A stretch of DNA of 64,000 bases, from NCBI GenBank assembly GCA_015680905.1, contig CM027385.1, positions 82,171,501-82,235,500 of the forward strand, read 5' to 3'. The notes under the pieces were generated by a model. The model was not told the origin of the DNA and did no database searches. It saw only the letters and a list, made by a program, of their open reading frames with translations. Position numbers and translations under genes: made by a program. Shown here in pieces: positions 10,965-21,642 of the stretch. Numbering within the stretch: position 1 is the stretch's first letter; every line of letters begins with the position of its first letter. Source of the DNA: Coptis chinensis. Its lineage: Eukaryota > Streptophyta > Magnoliopsida > Ranunculales > Ranunculaceae.

Positions 10965-12292
10965 TTCAGAGTTTGATTAGCAGTTTGGTTAGTAGGATCC
11001 TAGGTTCTCAAGATGGTAGATAGAAAAAAGGGAGGGCCTACCCTTGTTTGGCCCGTAGAATACATTTAATAAAAATTTATTATATATTGGGTCTATTGTG
11101 TGTGAATTGTGTGAATTGTCCAATTTATGATTGATTTTAAGTTATTAGGTCTACTTTGGGTTGTTTTCATTGGAATGAAAAATCATTGTGAGGCTCAGCA
11201 TGTAAGATGTAACCATGTAAGGTTATACACAGTCTATTACCGTGTTTACAAAATGTGATAAAATTTGCTTTCAAAATTACCTTTTGCCTATTTAGAAAGC
11301 TGTTATTGCGACTAGTTAATTCATTCTATCAACATAATGCTCACTCAAGCTTGCATCACCTTAATGAATAAGGACTATTACCGCTTCTAACATAATTAGG
11401 GGAGATTTTAGGTTATCAGTATTTGGATCAGTATGATTCTCTTACTTTGCATCTTAGTCTAGTCGTATGTTCTTCCTGTTATTGCATTTTTTGGAGTACT
11501 TGTTATTTACTTGTATGAGAAAAAATTGTCACCCTCTAGGAAATCAAATCATGCTTCCAAATTCAAGAAAAAACAAACAAGTTGCGCGTGCTAATCAGTG
11601 ACACATGATCTCATTATCTCAAAGTGATCGATTCTCCAACTACTAGACCTACCTAATTTCTCAAGTACGCCCTCGTTCCATAAAAAGATGATTGATTAGC
11701 CTTCATTTGCTACTGTTCCCCTGTATGTTCAACTACTAGACCTACCTAATTTCTCAAGTAAGCCTGGTTCCATAAAAAGATGATTGATTAGCCTTCATTT
11801 GCTAGTGTTCCCCTGTATGTTCTAAACATCTATATCAACCTAATTTAATATGATGCATACAAGCCTAATGTATGACCAGATTTTACCAAATCCATGTTAG
11901 CACTTCCTGCTGTGATTTTCTTGGGTGAAGGTATCAATCTCAAGATTTTAATAATAGATTTTTATCCACTAATTAACTTTTCCTATGAGCACAGAATCTC
12001 ATATCCTTCATAAAGCTTATTATCCACCGTTACACCTGTTTTTGACCACCACAAAGTTAAGATGATTGGGCAATCTGAGATTAAATCTATGTCTCTTTAA
12101 GATTATAGATAAAAAGTTTTCGATGAGAAGAAAATTGATGAACCGAGGATCCGTGCAGATGCCAAACCTTAACATCTGGGGAAAGAATTAAGAAGCAACG
12201 ATGATAAATTATTTTAACGAGCCTTATAATACAGAAAAGAAGACTTGTCTGTGAATTTGAATAAATACTATCATTTAGGTGCACTAGCAGTT
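10965..12292. other. Intergenic; 3' UTR of proline-rich gene, then tandem duplication
   Basis: The first ~250 bp are the conserved 3' UTR of the proline-rich family. The rest is AT-rich with no recognisable gene apart from the 93-bp tandem duplication annotated separately. A possible acceptor (CTTTCCCCAG) near 12171 on the minus strand opens a short frame, but it is not needed for the neighbouring gene model. Confidence 0.4.
11637..11822. repeat. Tandem duplication, 2 x ~93 bp
   Basis: Units at 11637-11729 and 11730-11822 begin CAACTACTAGACCTACCTAA and differ at only a few positions (for example CTACTG versus CTAGTG near the end). The high identity suggests a recent local duplication. Confidence 0.95.
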
Positions 12293-14516
12293 TTACATTT
12301 TTTCTGATTGTTGTCTTTCTTCTGTCATCCAACTTCTTAGTTTCTCATTAACCTGGAAAATAAAACAAAATCCAAGAATTAATGAAAAATACAATACCAA
12401 TTGCTCATTCCCGCAAAGAGAAGTAATGTATAAGACATTGTACATGGAATAATAACTTACCAAAAGAAATCGCGCTCTTCCATCTCCATCTTGTTGTTGG
12501 TTGCAATGCCCATGCATGATGGACCTCCCTACAAGGTTGAACGAAAAGGAAAACGACACAAATGAGCTCCAAAAGATTTCTAAAACCTACAAGAACACAG
12601 GAAACTCATTCCTGACAAGCTTTTCCGAACAGATACATCACCTTCTCTTTCAGCCGATGGTTCTGTTGCACTTGGACTCACATTTTGCCGTTGACTTCCA
12701 CCCATAGCATCACTACTCCTGACCTCCAAGCTTTTGTGAAATTTTTCTTTAGCCCATGCAATCGCTTCATCAAGTGCTACTACAGATTCATCCATCGTCC
12801 CTTTACTTTTCTCACGACTGATCTCAATTATGTACGAGCTCATTGTTTCTTCTTCTTCTTGCAAAGCTTTACCATGAAATATGGAGTTAATGTCTAGGTT
12901 TCGGTTACAAAGGGAAGAGACCACAGATGAAGGTGAATCAATCTCTATATCATCAATAGAGGCTTTTATGCTTTGGTATGAGATAGGTTCAATACTAATG
13001 GTGTTTGGTGATGAACTTTTAAAAAACTTAATAGGGGAGGAGGTTTTGTAGTTCTTGTTGATCAAGTCTTTTTCCAAGAAACGGGACTTAATGGATGGAG
13101 GTTGAGACCATGGAGGAATATCAGAGTTTCCCTGTACACTCCTCTGCTCTGGAACCGATATGAAAGATGAACTCATTTGGGATGGAATGTTGATTGGCCT
13201 AAAGCAACCAAACAAGTTAATATAAATTTTAGTAACGTACTGCAACTGGTTATTAACATGGTACTAACTTCCATCAAAGCTTAGTATGTACATTAACTAG
13301 TCTATAGGACTACAACGTAACATGATACCAAATGGAACAAATTCCATAAACATATAACATACATACATAGTCATGTTTCAAGTTTCAACATTTCATGGAT
13401 TTTGAAAGTCGCTTTTCACATTTAAAAGCTGTGCGCAAAGACACAAAATGAGCACGCCCTGTTTTTTATTGTAAAAACCAAAACAGAGCCTAAACTCTGT
13501 AGTGGAAAATGGGAAGTGGAAATGTTCAAAATATTGCTTAAAGATGCTCACATCGATCACCTTCGAAAACATGTTACTGATACTATCATTGATACACTAT
13601 CAGACCACCACAATACGATCCGGATAACAAGCATTCAAAAATTTAGATGTACCGGATACTTATCAGGATTTTGAACAATTACTTTGCAACCCAAATGCCT
13701 ATTGTTTTGCAACTAACCAGTATTCCTTGAAAACCTGAGTTGTCAAAGAATGGATAGTCCATTACCTAACCAAGATCCTAACAACTCTGCTCATGTAAAA
13801 TTGTACTTACAATTAGTAGCTGTTTTATGAGTCAAGTATATCAATCAGTATGTCACATCTTCTAAGAACCTTATTTCAATCTACAATAACTACAGAAACA
13901 CTCCACTAATTACATGCAACGAAAGACTCAAAAACCTCTATCTTCAAGACTCAAATTTGTTACTCTATCTGACTAATTTCTAGAGTTGTGCAATGCTGAA
14001 AATGGCAGGGGTTAAAAAAGTACATTCAAGAGAGGAAGAAGAAATAAACAGAACATACCTCAGTTTTGTAGAGAAAGAAGAGAAGAAAACATCTTCTACA
14101 GTAGAATTTCGAAGTGGACTCAAATCTTCTGAACTCAACACCGAAGAGGAATTCGACTTCGATTTCGAATACCCTTTAGATGATCTTCCATCTTCATCTG
14201 ATCCAAATATATCATTATAAAAACCATGATCATTTCTCTTATAAACACCTTTTCTTCTTCCTCCTCCTCCTCCTTGCATTCCAAAAACCGGAACACTTTG
14301 ACCATTTTTCGATGAAAAATCATATTCTGGTGACTGATAAACATCTTGATAAGAGAAACTGAAATCAGGAACAGATTTTTTACGTGAAAGTATTGTTTTG
14401 GGTGGACCACCAAAGACGTCATTAAAGTCTTCAGGTCTTAGAGTTGTTCTCGTTTCTTCCGTTGATTTTCTTCTTGGTAAGTTTGAACCCAGTCTCATTT
14501 TCCATGATTCATCCAT
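12293..14516 (-). CDS. JAC1/auxilin-like family protein lacking a visible J domain
   Basis: Four exons join in phase: 14516-14059, 13198-12642, 12528-12461 and 12352-12293, giving 380 residues. The N-terminus MDESWKMRLGSNLPRRKS and the motif EDFNDVFGGPPKTILSRK match the JAC1 (chloroplast-accumulation response) branch of auxilin-like proteins. FYNDIFGS follows, and exon 2 ends with the family block VALDEAIAWAKEKFHKS, which normally precedes the C-terminal J domain. Here exons 3-4 give only NEKLRSWMTEERQQSEKM and a stop. Neither an HPDK loop nor the usual LLSTLQYVLWPG segment is found in any frame down to 12.0 kb. The protein is therefore predicted to lack the Hsc70-stimulating part. The donor of exon 2 (AAG/GTGATG) is the least certain splice site. 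Either the gene is a decayed paralog or it makes a short regulatory form. Exons 1 and 2 are well supported, the last two moderately. Confidence 0.62.
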
Positions 14517-15423
14517 TAGAGAAGAAAATGGAATTTGGTGAAGTAAGATGTGTGTGAGAAAAAGTTTGCTTTGTGAGAAAAAGTTTGGTCTAATACACTA
14601 ATAATTCTTTCTGCTTTTATGAAATGTAGTGACGATGATGATTAAGTATGATGCCAAGAGCGCAGCAACGTCTAGTTTTATGGTTTTGACTTGTGTGGGA
14701 CTCACTTGTTTAGCATGAAAAGGATAGGTTACCTAGTTAGTTATGTGATTAGATATGAATTGAAGCGTGAAATTTGTAGTTCCCCACAAAACTTAAGAGA
14801 CCATGTTCCAGACTCCAGATGAAATCATAAAACATGGCCAGACTAATAATAATGTAGGACTGGTGGTCAAGTCGATCGAGCCAAGTGAACCGAGCTTCTG
14901 TATGTTTTGGCAAATGAACTCTATGCAGGTGCCGATTAGTAAAATCGGTAAAACTTTTGGGTGATGACCAGAAGTTTGGGACTCGAACCCCGCCAGCATC
15001 AAAAAGTTACTGATCTCATTTAAAACAGGCTTACTAATAAAAAAAAAAAACTCTAACTCTATTTAAAAAAGTTCTCGGCTTGTCGGCAATATGAACAAGG
15101 TAGCTGAATTGAGCCAGTCAAATTTTATTACCGATCGCCCCCAAAATTGTTTTAGAAGGGAGTTCTAAAATAATGTGTTGTAATTAAGTTTGTAAGATGT
15201 ATGAATGTTCTTGACCGAGCCTATAAATGAGTTGAGCCCCACAAAACTTTAGATGCCCTACCCTTTATTTGGTCCAGATCAAATAGAAGTTATAGAACCC
15301 CACAAGGTTGAGCTAGGTAAAAATAATGAATTAGTTGGACGTTGGGAGTTGGGACTTTTCTTGGGTTAGTTGTATTTTTATTTTTATTTTTTGATAAAGA
15401 TAGTTATTTGTTAGTTGTGTTGA
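14517..15423. other. Intergenic upstream of JAC1-like gene
   Basis: Presumed promoter of the minus-strand JAC1-like gene at the left. Around 14850-15050 there is a repetitive-looking stretch ending in a tRNA-like B-box on the minus strand (GGTTCGAGTCC) but without a convincing A-box. No gene is seen. Confidence 0.35.
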
Positions 15424-16568
15424 GGGTTAATTGGCCAAAATCCGCCATTTTATAACATACATTTGTGTTTACCCTCCAAATTCTAAATCATCACAAATGA
15501 ACCCCCACTCTCTCCTTGCCCATCTAGAAATCATTCATATTTGTTGTTTTGGACTGGGGAATGAAGGTTCAAATAGTCCACTAATCAACTGGTTTCATTG
15601 TAGATAACATGTGTGAGTCTGAGCGAAGGGTAGCAATTGAGACCCACCTTCTAGGCTGATGAGACTGAGTTGAAGCTTGAGGTGCGATTGGTAGTGCTGT
15701 AGGAAAAGTCACCTGCCTCACCAACAACGATAAATGTAGGGGATTAGATGAGTTAATGAAGGATATTAAAAATATTGTCACAATTGCAAACAACTAGAGA
15801 GGTTTAAATACAGACGCCATTGTAAATTTACTCATGTCCTGCTGAAGTAGTTGAGGAAAGGTACTAACGATGGTAAATACATGATAACTTCTGCAAGTTC
15901 CTTTAGGTGTATATCATGAACAATGAATACGACACGCAACACAATGTAGTGCATATACAAATAGACGAGGTTTGAATGTGTTCTTGAGTCGTTGCATACG
16001 ATTTCCGTAATAGATGGAAGCTTGGTAGTTATCTATTATGAACGATTGAAATGAAAATATAGGCAAACGAAATGTAGGAAGTGATACGGAGGCCTCAACT
16101 TAGAGGGTCCAACTGGCGACTTTTTATATGTCCAGACTTTCTGATTTTGGTATGAAAATGCGAATGAAGAAGATGGTTTAGGTGAAGCAGCAACTCTATT
16201 TTCCTGTTGGAGTCTAGCTTTCCTCTCCTCTGCCAATTGACTCTCGAGATCCCGTGTCTGTCAAAAGTGCAAGAACAGAAGTTAAAATTTTTAGCTAGAT
16301 CACAAATAAAAATAATTTCATTGATGTTCTGAAGTCGTCATCTTTACCCTTTGCCCAGAGATGAAATATTTTTCTTATTGCTTCATTTTGAGAGTTTGGT
16401 TATATGTGTGTAAACCCGAGAGGTACTTTTGATAATTTTCTTTTTTTGAGAGCAATATGGATGATTTCCGGATGGAGTGGGGGTCATTTGTGATGATTCA
16501 AAATTTAGAGAATAAACACAAATATATAAATGTATGTCATAAAATGGAGGATTGTAGCCAATTAACCC
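15424..16568. mobile_element. Pack-MULE-like element with ~110-bp TIRs and captured exons
   Basis: The termini are long inverted repeats: left GGGTTAATTGGCCAAAATCC, and on the minus strand right GGGTTAATTGGCTACAATCC. They continue with homology through CCATTTTATAACATACAT, CATCACAAATGAACCCCCAC and CATTCATATTTG. The flanks form a diverged 9-bp target duplication, TTGTGTTGA (15415-15423) and TTGTATTAA (16569-16577), matching at 7 of 9. Long TIRs plus a 9-bp duplication are typical of Mutator-like elements. The interior carries kinesin-like exon pieces and no transposase, the definition of a Pack-MULE. Confidence 0.82.
15586..16257 (-). pseudogene. Captured kinesin (probably KIN-14 tail) exon fragments
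   Basis: On the minus strand an acceptor (TTGACAG) at 16258 opens an exon reading TRDLESQLAEERKARLQQEN, then SYQNQKVWTYKKSPVGPSKL, a coiled-coil end followed by the conserved PSKLRPP-type segment of plant kinesin tails. After a gap, a second block at about 15715-15586 reads APQASTQSHQPRRWVSIATL, resembling the RRVSIATLRPE motif near the C-terminus of the same kinesins. Both blocks are in the same order and orientation, so a genomic piece of a kinesin gene including an intron was captured. The kinesin subclass is from memory of the motif and is tentative. The fragment has no motor domain. Confidence 0.65.
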
Positions 16569-16577
16569 TTGTATTAA

Positions 16578-18416
16578 TGATTTATACTGTTTTTAATTTT
16601 TGTTATTTTTTTTTTTATTTTTAGGCAAAAAGGAACTTGTTGTTGTTCACCATTAACATTTTCTTGTACATTTTGATCAGTCAAACTCTGTAAGTTCGAG
16701 CTTATCCACTCATGATGAAAGTGATTTTACCTCAGTAAGTTCGAACATATGTTGATTTTCCGACCCTTCTACTTTATACAATTTTCATTTTGTTACATCT
16801 TTGGCAAAAAGGAATAGGTTCTTTTTTCTTGTAAAATTGTCAAAGTACCTAAAAATGAACATGAAAATACAGATTATGATTTAGATGTAAAGAAAAAATG
16901 TAAAAGAAGTCAAGAAGGCAAAAGAAGTGAGGGAGAGTATGGCTGCCAACCTTAAAGGAGACACTTCGTGCTTGCTTTCATTGATGGACCCTTTGCCACT
17001 TGAATTCTAGTGATTTCTTTGATTTACAAATTGATTCTGTCTATCTTTAATTACGCCCTTATCTAGTTATCTCAGTACCTTTTGTCTAAACATGCTTAAT
17101 TAGAATGACACAAGAGAAACGCTAGGGTGGAAAGTGCCATCTATAGCTTTCCCCTTCTCCTGAAGGCTGAAGCTGACCATGTTAGAAGTTAGCAATTATC
17201 ATGTATCCCTTTGAATGACATGGCTTCTTATCAGGCCCATATATTGAAATAAGGCCCATATGCCCATATGTTATAAGCCCCCCAATTCATTAACACCGTA
17301 CTATAAACACATGTTGGTTTTCCACTTTTCAACACCCGTGTTTTTTAGCCTACTCAAATTTATCTCACACAGTATGCAATGGACAGATGCTTATTCATTT
17401 TTTTTTTCGATTTTTTTTTTTATTTCAAAATATTTTGTTAGTCCCACATTACTTCAGCATTGTAAGATATGCGAATGTTAACGTTTTGTGTTACTAGTAG
17501 TCTAGCACTATATTTTTTAGTTGTGGGTATTCTGATTACCAATTACCAAACTTTGAGGATACGAAGTAGTTAGGAGACAGTAGTTAGTGGAATAACTAAT
17601 AAGACTGCTAACCCTTAAAGTGGGTAGAAAATCCTCGCTAGAAAACCGCTGGAAGGGGCTAAATCTTTCCTTAAGGACTGACCTAATTAGGTTGCAAAAC
17701 CGATCAACATTGTTCAACATTTAGAGCATCGATTGGAAGAGTTTAATGATTTGAGTTGATGACATTGATGTTGGGATATTTAATTGTTTGTTGGGGAAGG
17801 ATGGTTTGAAATAAGGGAGGAGAAATTAGGGTTTGAAGGTTGCTTGAACTTAATTTGTTCTAGGGATGAATTTGATTAAGAAGATAGATTTGAAGAAAAT
17901 AGGATTGAGCTCAAATGAACATTAATGGAGATCAACACCGTTTGGTAATTTTGGCTTCAATACCAAGATAAAACTATAGAAAGAACTGAATCTATTTTTC
18001 ATTTAATTGAATTGTTCATTGTACAATTAGTACCTATTTATACTTGTAGATTATAATGTTAGTTACAGAACTGATTTGCACATGATTGGTTATAACAGAA
18101 AAATTGAAGTTAGTTATTCTACTGCTGAGTCACCACTGTTGACGTATCCTTAACTTCTGATATCTTATTTCGTGTGTATTGCAATACAAACCAAAACCAA
18201 CATTATCCAAATAGTGACTTGCAATAATAAGTCTTAAAAATAGGTCGGTGTAACACTACTCCATTCTCAGTCTTAATTCTTGATAGCCTTAAGAGGTTCC
18301 TTAACAACCTTTTGCACACTTGCAAATTGCAACAGGATTACCTTTCCGCAACACACTCTTCAAAATTCTTACACTTCTGAGTTGCCCCTATATTAATACA
18401 CAGTTCTAGTCGTTCT
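16578..18416. other. Intergenic with a possible copia-like LTR remnant (17966-18202)
   Basis: Mostly AT-rich and gene-free. On the minus strand a stretch starting TGTTGGTTTTGG at 18202, with a TATA-like GTATAAATAGG, ends at about 17966 and is followed by TTGGTATTGAAGCC, similar to the initiator-tRNA primer site TTGGTATCAGAGC. This could be a truncated LTR plus primer site. However, similarity with 43.6 kb crosses the proposed LTR start, so the boundary is doubtful. Confidence 0.35.
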
Positions 18417-18419
18417 TGA

Positions 18420-18917
18420 AATAGGTCGTCTATTAGATCCTGGTCTACGACCAACTTAACCATTTTGACTTATCTCCAGTTTTTTAGGCGCAGCATTTTC
18501 CAATTTTTCTGCGTTCTCCAGAACCTCTCCTAATGACTCAATCATCTTGGTTCTTTCCCCCACATTCTCCGTCTTCTCAATAACCGTTCCCCATCAAGTT
18601 TCACCCTTAGGTTTCAAAACAGGCCTAGGAGCCAGTTTAAGTACAAGATCACTATCATCATCTTTACTCCCTCTAAATGTAGCATCCAACGATACCGAAT
18701 TCCCCTTTTCCGTAATCAAATCAGTGGTAACCATACATTTACAAACCGATACACAATTCCATCTATTCCTAACCAAACCATAACCAAAACTAGTACATTC
18801 TTTAATAGCCGAATTCCTCAGCACTACTAACTTATTACAATTATTACCTTCAAAATAACCACATGATTTCACTCTCACTACACTTCCTACACTAGCTAGT
18901 GAAGCCATTGAAGACAT
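18420..18917 (-). pseudogene. Plastid translation initiation factor IF-2 pseudogene (5' end)
   Basis: The minus-strand frame from ATG 18917 reads a Ser/Val-rich transit-like start (MSSMASLASVGSVVRVKSCG) and then SVSLDATFRGSKDDDSDLVL followed by KLAPRPVLKPKGE, closely resembling the N-terminal domain of plant chloroplast IF-2. An in-frame TGA follows at about 18596. The same frame continues with TKMIESLGEVLENAEKLENA, also typical of that protein, before a second stop near 18452. Only about the first 150 of roughly 1000 codons are present; the GTPase domains are absent. It is a truncated relic. Confidence 0.75.
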
Positions 18918-19358
18918 AATTCTTTAACTCCGCATTAACTAAAATAACTTCTTTATCCACTAGTCTACTTCAAAATATCGAAAAATGCGGAAATCCCAAG
19001 TTTCTAAATTTCCTATATTGTTCCAGATCATGCATGCATAACCTACTAAGAATTTGATTATTTTTATTAGTTAGAGATAGAGGGAGGGTTCCCTCCTCCT
19101 CCCAAGGTTTTGAAGAACCATTATGTTCTATGTATTATTAGTATGAATTTTTTTGAATACATAGAGGTTCGCCCCCTCAAAATAAGTTTAAATATTTTAC
19201 TACGCCCCCTCAAAAATTTTGACTATGTTTTTTAAACGTGAAGCCACAACATAGTCTTCTTATAATAGGTGGGAGCGTCATATCAAACCCAAGTGCTCTA
19301 TCATTAATCTACTCAAGATTCCCTTACCAATGGGCATCATTTTTGAGTTGAAATTTTC
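18918..19358. other. Intergenic, TE-derived flank
   Basis: No gene. Phrases such as CGCCCCCTCAAAATAAG and CGCCCCCTCAAAAATTTTGA repeat within it and probably belong to the hAT remnant that follows. Confidence 0.3.
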
Positions 19359-19931
19359 ATGGGTACAATTGATTCACAGATGCAAGAATTAAATCACAGG
19401 TTTAAGGAGGATGTAATGAGATTGCTTGTTCTTAGCTCGGCTTTCGATCCCAGGAACAATTATAGATCATTCAAAATTAATGATATTTGCGAGCTTGCAA
19501 ATAATTATTATCCGATGGATTTCACCGAGCAAGAAAATTTTCATTTGAGATACCAGTTGCAAAACTATGAGAATGACATTCTCATACATTCTGAGTTTCA
19601 AAATTTGTCACCCATTTTCAAGTTGTGTTAAGTTTTGATAGAAACAGGAAAGTCAACAATTTATCATCTTATAGATAGACTGATTCTGATTCGTCTTGTG
19701 TTGACTTTACCTGTTTCAATTGCTATATCGGAACATGCATTTTCAGCGATGAGGATTGTAAAGACCAGGCTACGTAATAGGATGAAAGATGATTATCTAG
19801 CAAATTATTTGATTGTGTTTATTGAGAAAGATATTGCTAGACAATTTGATAAAAATTCTATCATAGATGCTTTTGATGTCTTGAAGAAAACTCGGCGAGA
19901 GCGGCTTCAAATGCCTGACTTGGCTACTTGA
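19359..19931 (+). mobile_element. hAT-superfamily transposase remnant (ZMYM1/TTF type), C-terminal part
   Basis: The first frame (19359-19631) contains QMQELNHRFKEDVMRLLVLS and AFDPRNNYRSFKINDICELA, typical of the region before the dimerisation domain. After a stop and a frame change, the second (19635-19931) reads LTLPVSIAISEHAFSAMRIV followed by KTRLRNRMKDDYL and IVFIEKDIA, the hAT C-terminal dimerisation domain in which the family consensus has SVERAFSAM. The catalytic core upstream is missing. TIRs could not be assigned. Confidence 0.8.
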
Positions 19932-21309
19932 GCTCCTTGTTCGATCTTTTTGTATAGGAGGATATAGGCTAACAAACCAATAGCTTCTTTTTGTTTGTAA
20001 ATGTGGTATGTGGATACAAGTGATCATGATTAATTGTATATCCTCTTTGATTTTGCAATCATACTTTTTGATGACAAATATATGTATGCAGAAACTGTCA
20101 TTCCAATTGTGGTGTTGTTTACTTACTGCCCATTACTATAGACATTGTATGAGTCATTTTATGGTTAATTTATATGTACAATGTATAATTTATATGTTGG
20201 ATTATAGTGTAGCGTGAGTGAATTTGTAGTAGAAGAATGAAAAAATATAAGTGGTGAATTTGGGTTAACTAGTATTAACATATCCCCCTTTCTCTAGATG
20301 AGCCAATTAGGATTTTTTTTTTTTTGTACCTCAGGGGGGGACCTAATTTCCCCATCTAGGAGGGGGTAGGATCCTAATTGGCTCATTTGGGAGGATGTGG
20401 TAATTTTTGTTTTCAGGCCTTGATGTGGTGATGACCATAGTTGTTATACTTACAAACCATCCAATCGGATATGCCAATTCAACGATTTGACTTAGTTTTT
20501 TGGAGACAAAAGAGCTGAGAGTGCACGTAATATATGGAATAGACCTCTTAAAACAGTCTATATAAGTGACTGTGGGGAGCTTAAAGTGGCCAAGTCTTTG
20601 CTTTCTCCTAGTCTGCCTTGATTGTTCCTTTTCGAGATCCATGGGGTGTGTTCATAATTTGAATGTTTTACTTCATCTACTAATACGTTTTATTATTCTT
20701 TGTTAATTACATAGTCAAAGTGGTAAACACACTTCATGCTATTTCATTTTCTGAAATAGTATAAGCACTCTCCCCTAGGTCAGATTTTTGGTTCCGTCCG
20801 AGCGTCTTGTATTTTGATTGTGTATATACACTCCCCCCTAGGTCAAATTCCTGGCTCCGTCCTTGGTTACGTTCATCTCCATTCTTATTCATTAGCTTCG
20901 ATAACCGCTTTCTAATTAGGCAAAATGTGATTTTGAAAGCTAAAAATATCACAATTTAGAAAAACAGCGATGGATGATCATGTTATATGTTCGCTAGATT
21001 GCTGAGAGTTTTTGAGAAGTAGTAGCATTGCGTGTGTTTGCGGATGACAGACTAGAGAAGGGTGTCATGAGCCTCCCAATGAATTTTCATCCCAATGGAA
21101 ACAAATTAAAAGTATGTAGAACTAAATCAACCAATAACTTAAGACGAATCATACATTGGACGATTTGCACAATTCGATCACACAATATACCAACACAAGT
21201 TAAATTATACTTAACATATTCTACAGGGCTAACAAGAGTAGGCCCTCCCTGTGTCTATTGACTATTATTATCCTACTACAAACTATTATCTTGATGACCA
21301 AGCTATCAA
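19932..21309. other. Intergenic, transposon debris and 3' UTR of the proline-rich gene
   Basis: Contains the short hairpin at 20298-20386, two partial repeats of CCCCTAGGTCAGATT/CCCCTAGGTCAAATT with GGTTCCGTCC/GGCTCCGTCC (20767-20860), and from about 20990 to 21309 the conserved 3' UTR of the minus-strand proline-rich gene, inverted relative to 8880-9230. Confidence 0.45.
20298..20386. repeat. Perfect 16-bp inverted repeat (hairpin)
   Basis: ATGAGCCAATTAGGAT at 20298-20313 is exactly inverted as ATCCTAATTGGCTCAT at 20371-20386, with a 57-base spacer containing a poly-T and a poly-G run. It could be the ends of a small element or a chance hairpin. Confidence 0.9.
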
Positions 21310-21642
21310 CTAAACACCCGGTGACCTGCTGGCTGGAGGAAACTTACGACGGAAAAGGCAAATCAATATAAATATCACCACGGAAGCTCCAATGAAAATT
21401 ATTTTGATCTTGTCGGTTTTGCTGAGCGCAAACTGACTTGTTTTCTTCTCCACTGCAGTGGTGGTGGATGGAGGTGGTGGGGGCAGTGTGGTGCTTGGGG
21501 AGGATGGAGTAATAGCTGGTAGTGGGGTGAGACATGGTGGAGGAGGAGACGACAAAGGAAAGGGATTCTGAGAAGCGGTGTAGGTGGCGTAGTAGGCAAG
21601 GATGATAAAGAGGAAGGAGAAGAAAACAAGAGAAGAAGCCAT
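21310..21642 (-). CDS. Small secreted-type proline-rich single-pass membrane protein (inverted paralog)
   Basis: 110 residues, no intron, ATG at 21642. The signal peptide is MASSLVFFSFLFIILAYYAT up to TASQ. It is followed by a Pro/Ser/Thr-rich ectodomain (about residues 26-67, including TLPPPPPSTTTAVEK), a short basic linker (SKTDKIK), a membrane helix (IIFIGASVVIFILICLF) and a basic tail (RRKFPPASRSPGV). Its signal peptide, leader and UTRs align with the plus-strand gene at 10623-10964, and its 3' half and UTR with the broken copy at 8.6 kb. It therefore belongs to a local family of at least three members in both orientations. The alternative frame through the proline-rich part is also open over about 110 codons, a by-product of the CCA/CCT repeats. 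No named family is recognised. Confidence 0.7.
   Translation of the reverse strand: MASSLVFFSFLFIILAYYATYTASQNPFPLSSPPPPCLTPLPAITPSSPSTTLPPPPPSTTTAVEKKTSQFALSKTDKIKIIFIGASVVIFILICLFRRKFPPASRSPGV

Noticed and set aside
14135-14422. Open frames on both strands within exon 1 of the JAC1-like gene
   Set aside because: They lack family resemblance; the minus-strand frame with the DVFGGPP motif explains the region.
14940-15010. tRNA-like B-box (GGTTCGAGTCC on the minus strand) suggesting a tRNA gene or SINE
   Set aside because: No A-box at the right distance, no cloverleaf can be drawn by eye, and no poly-A-ended element with target duplication is visible.
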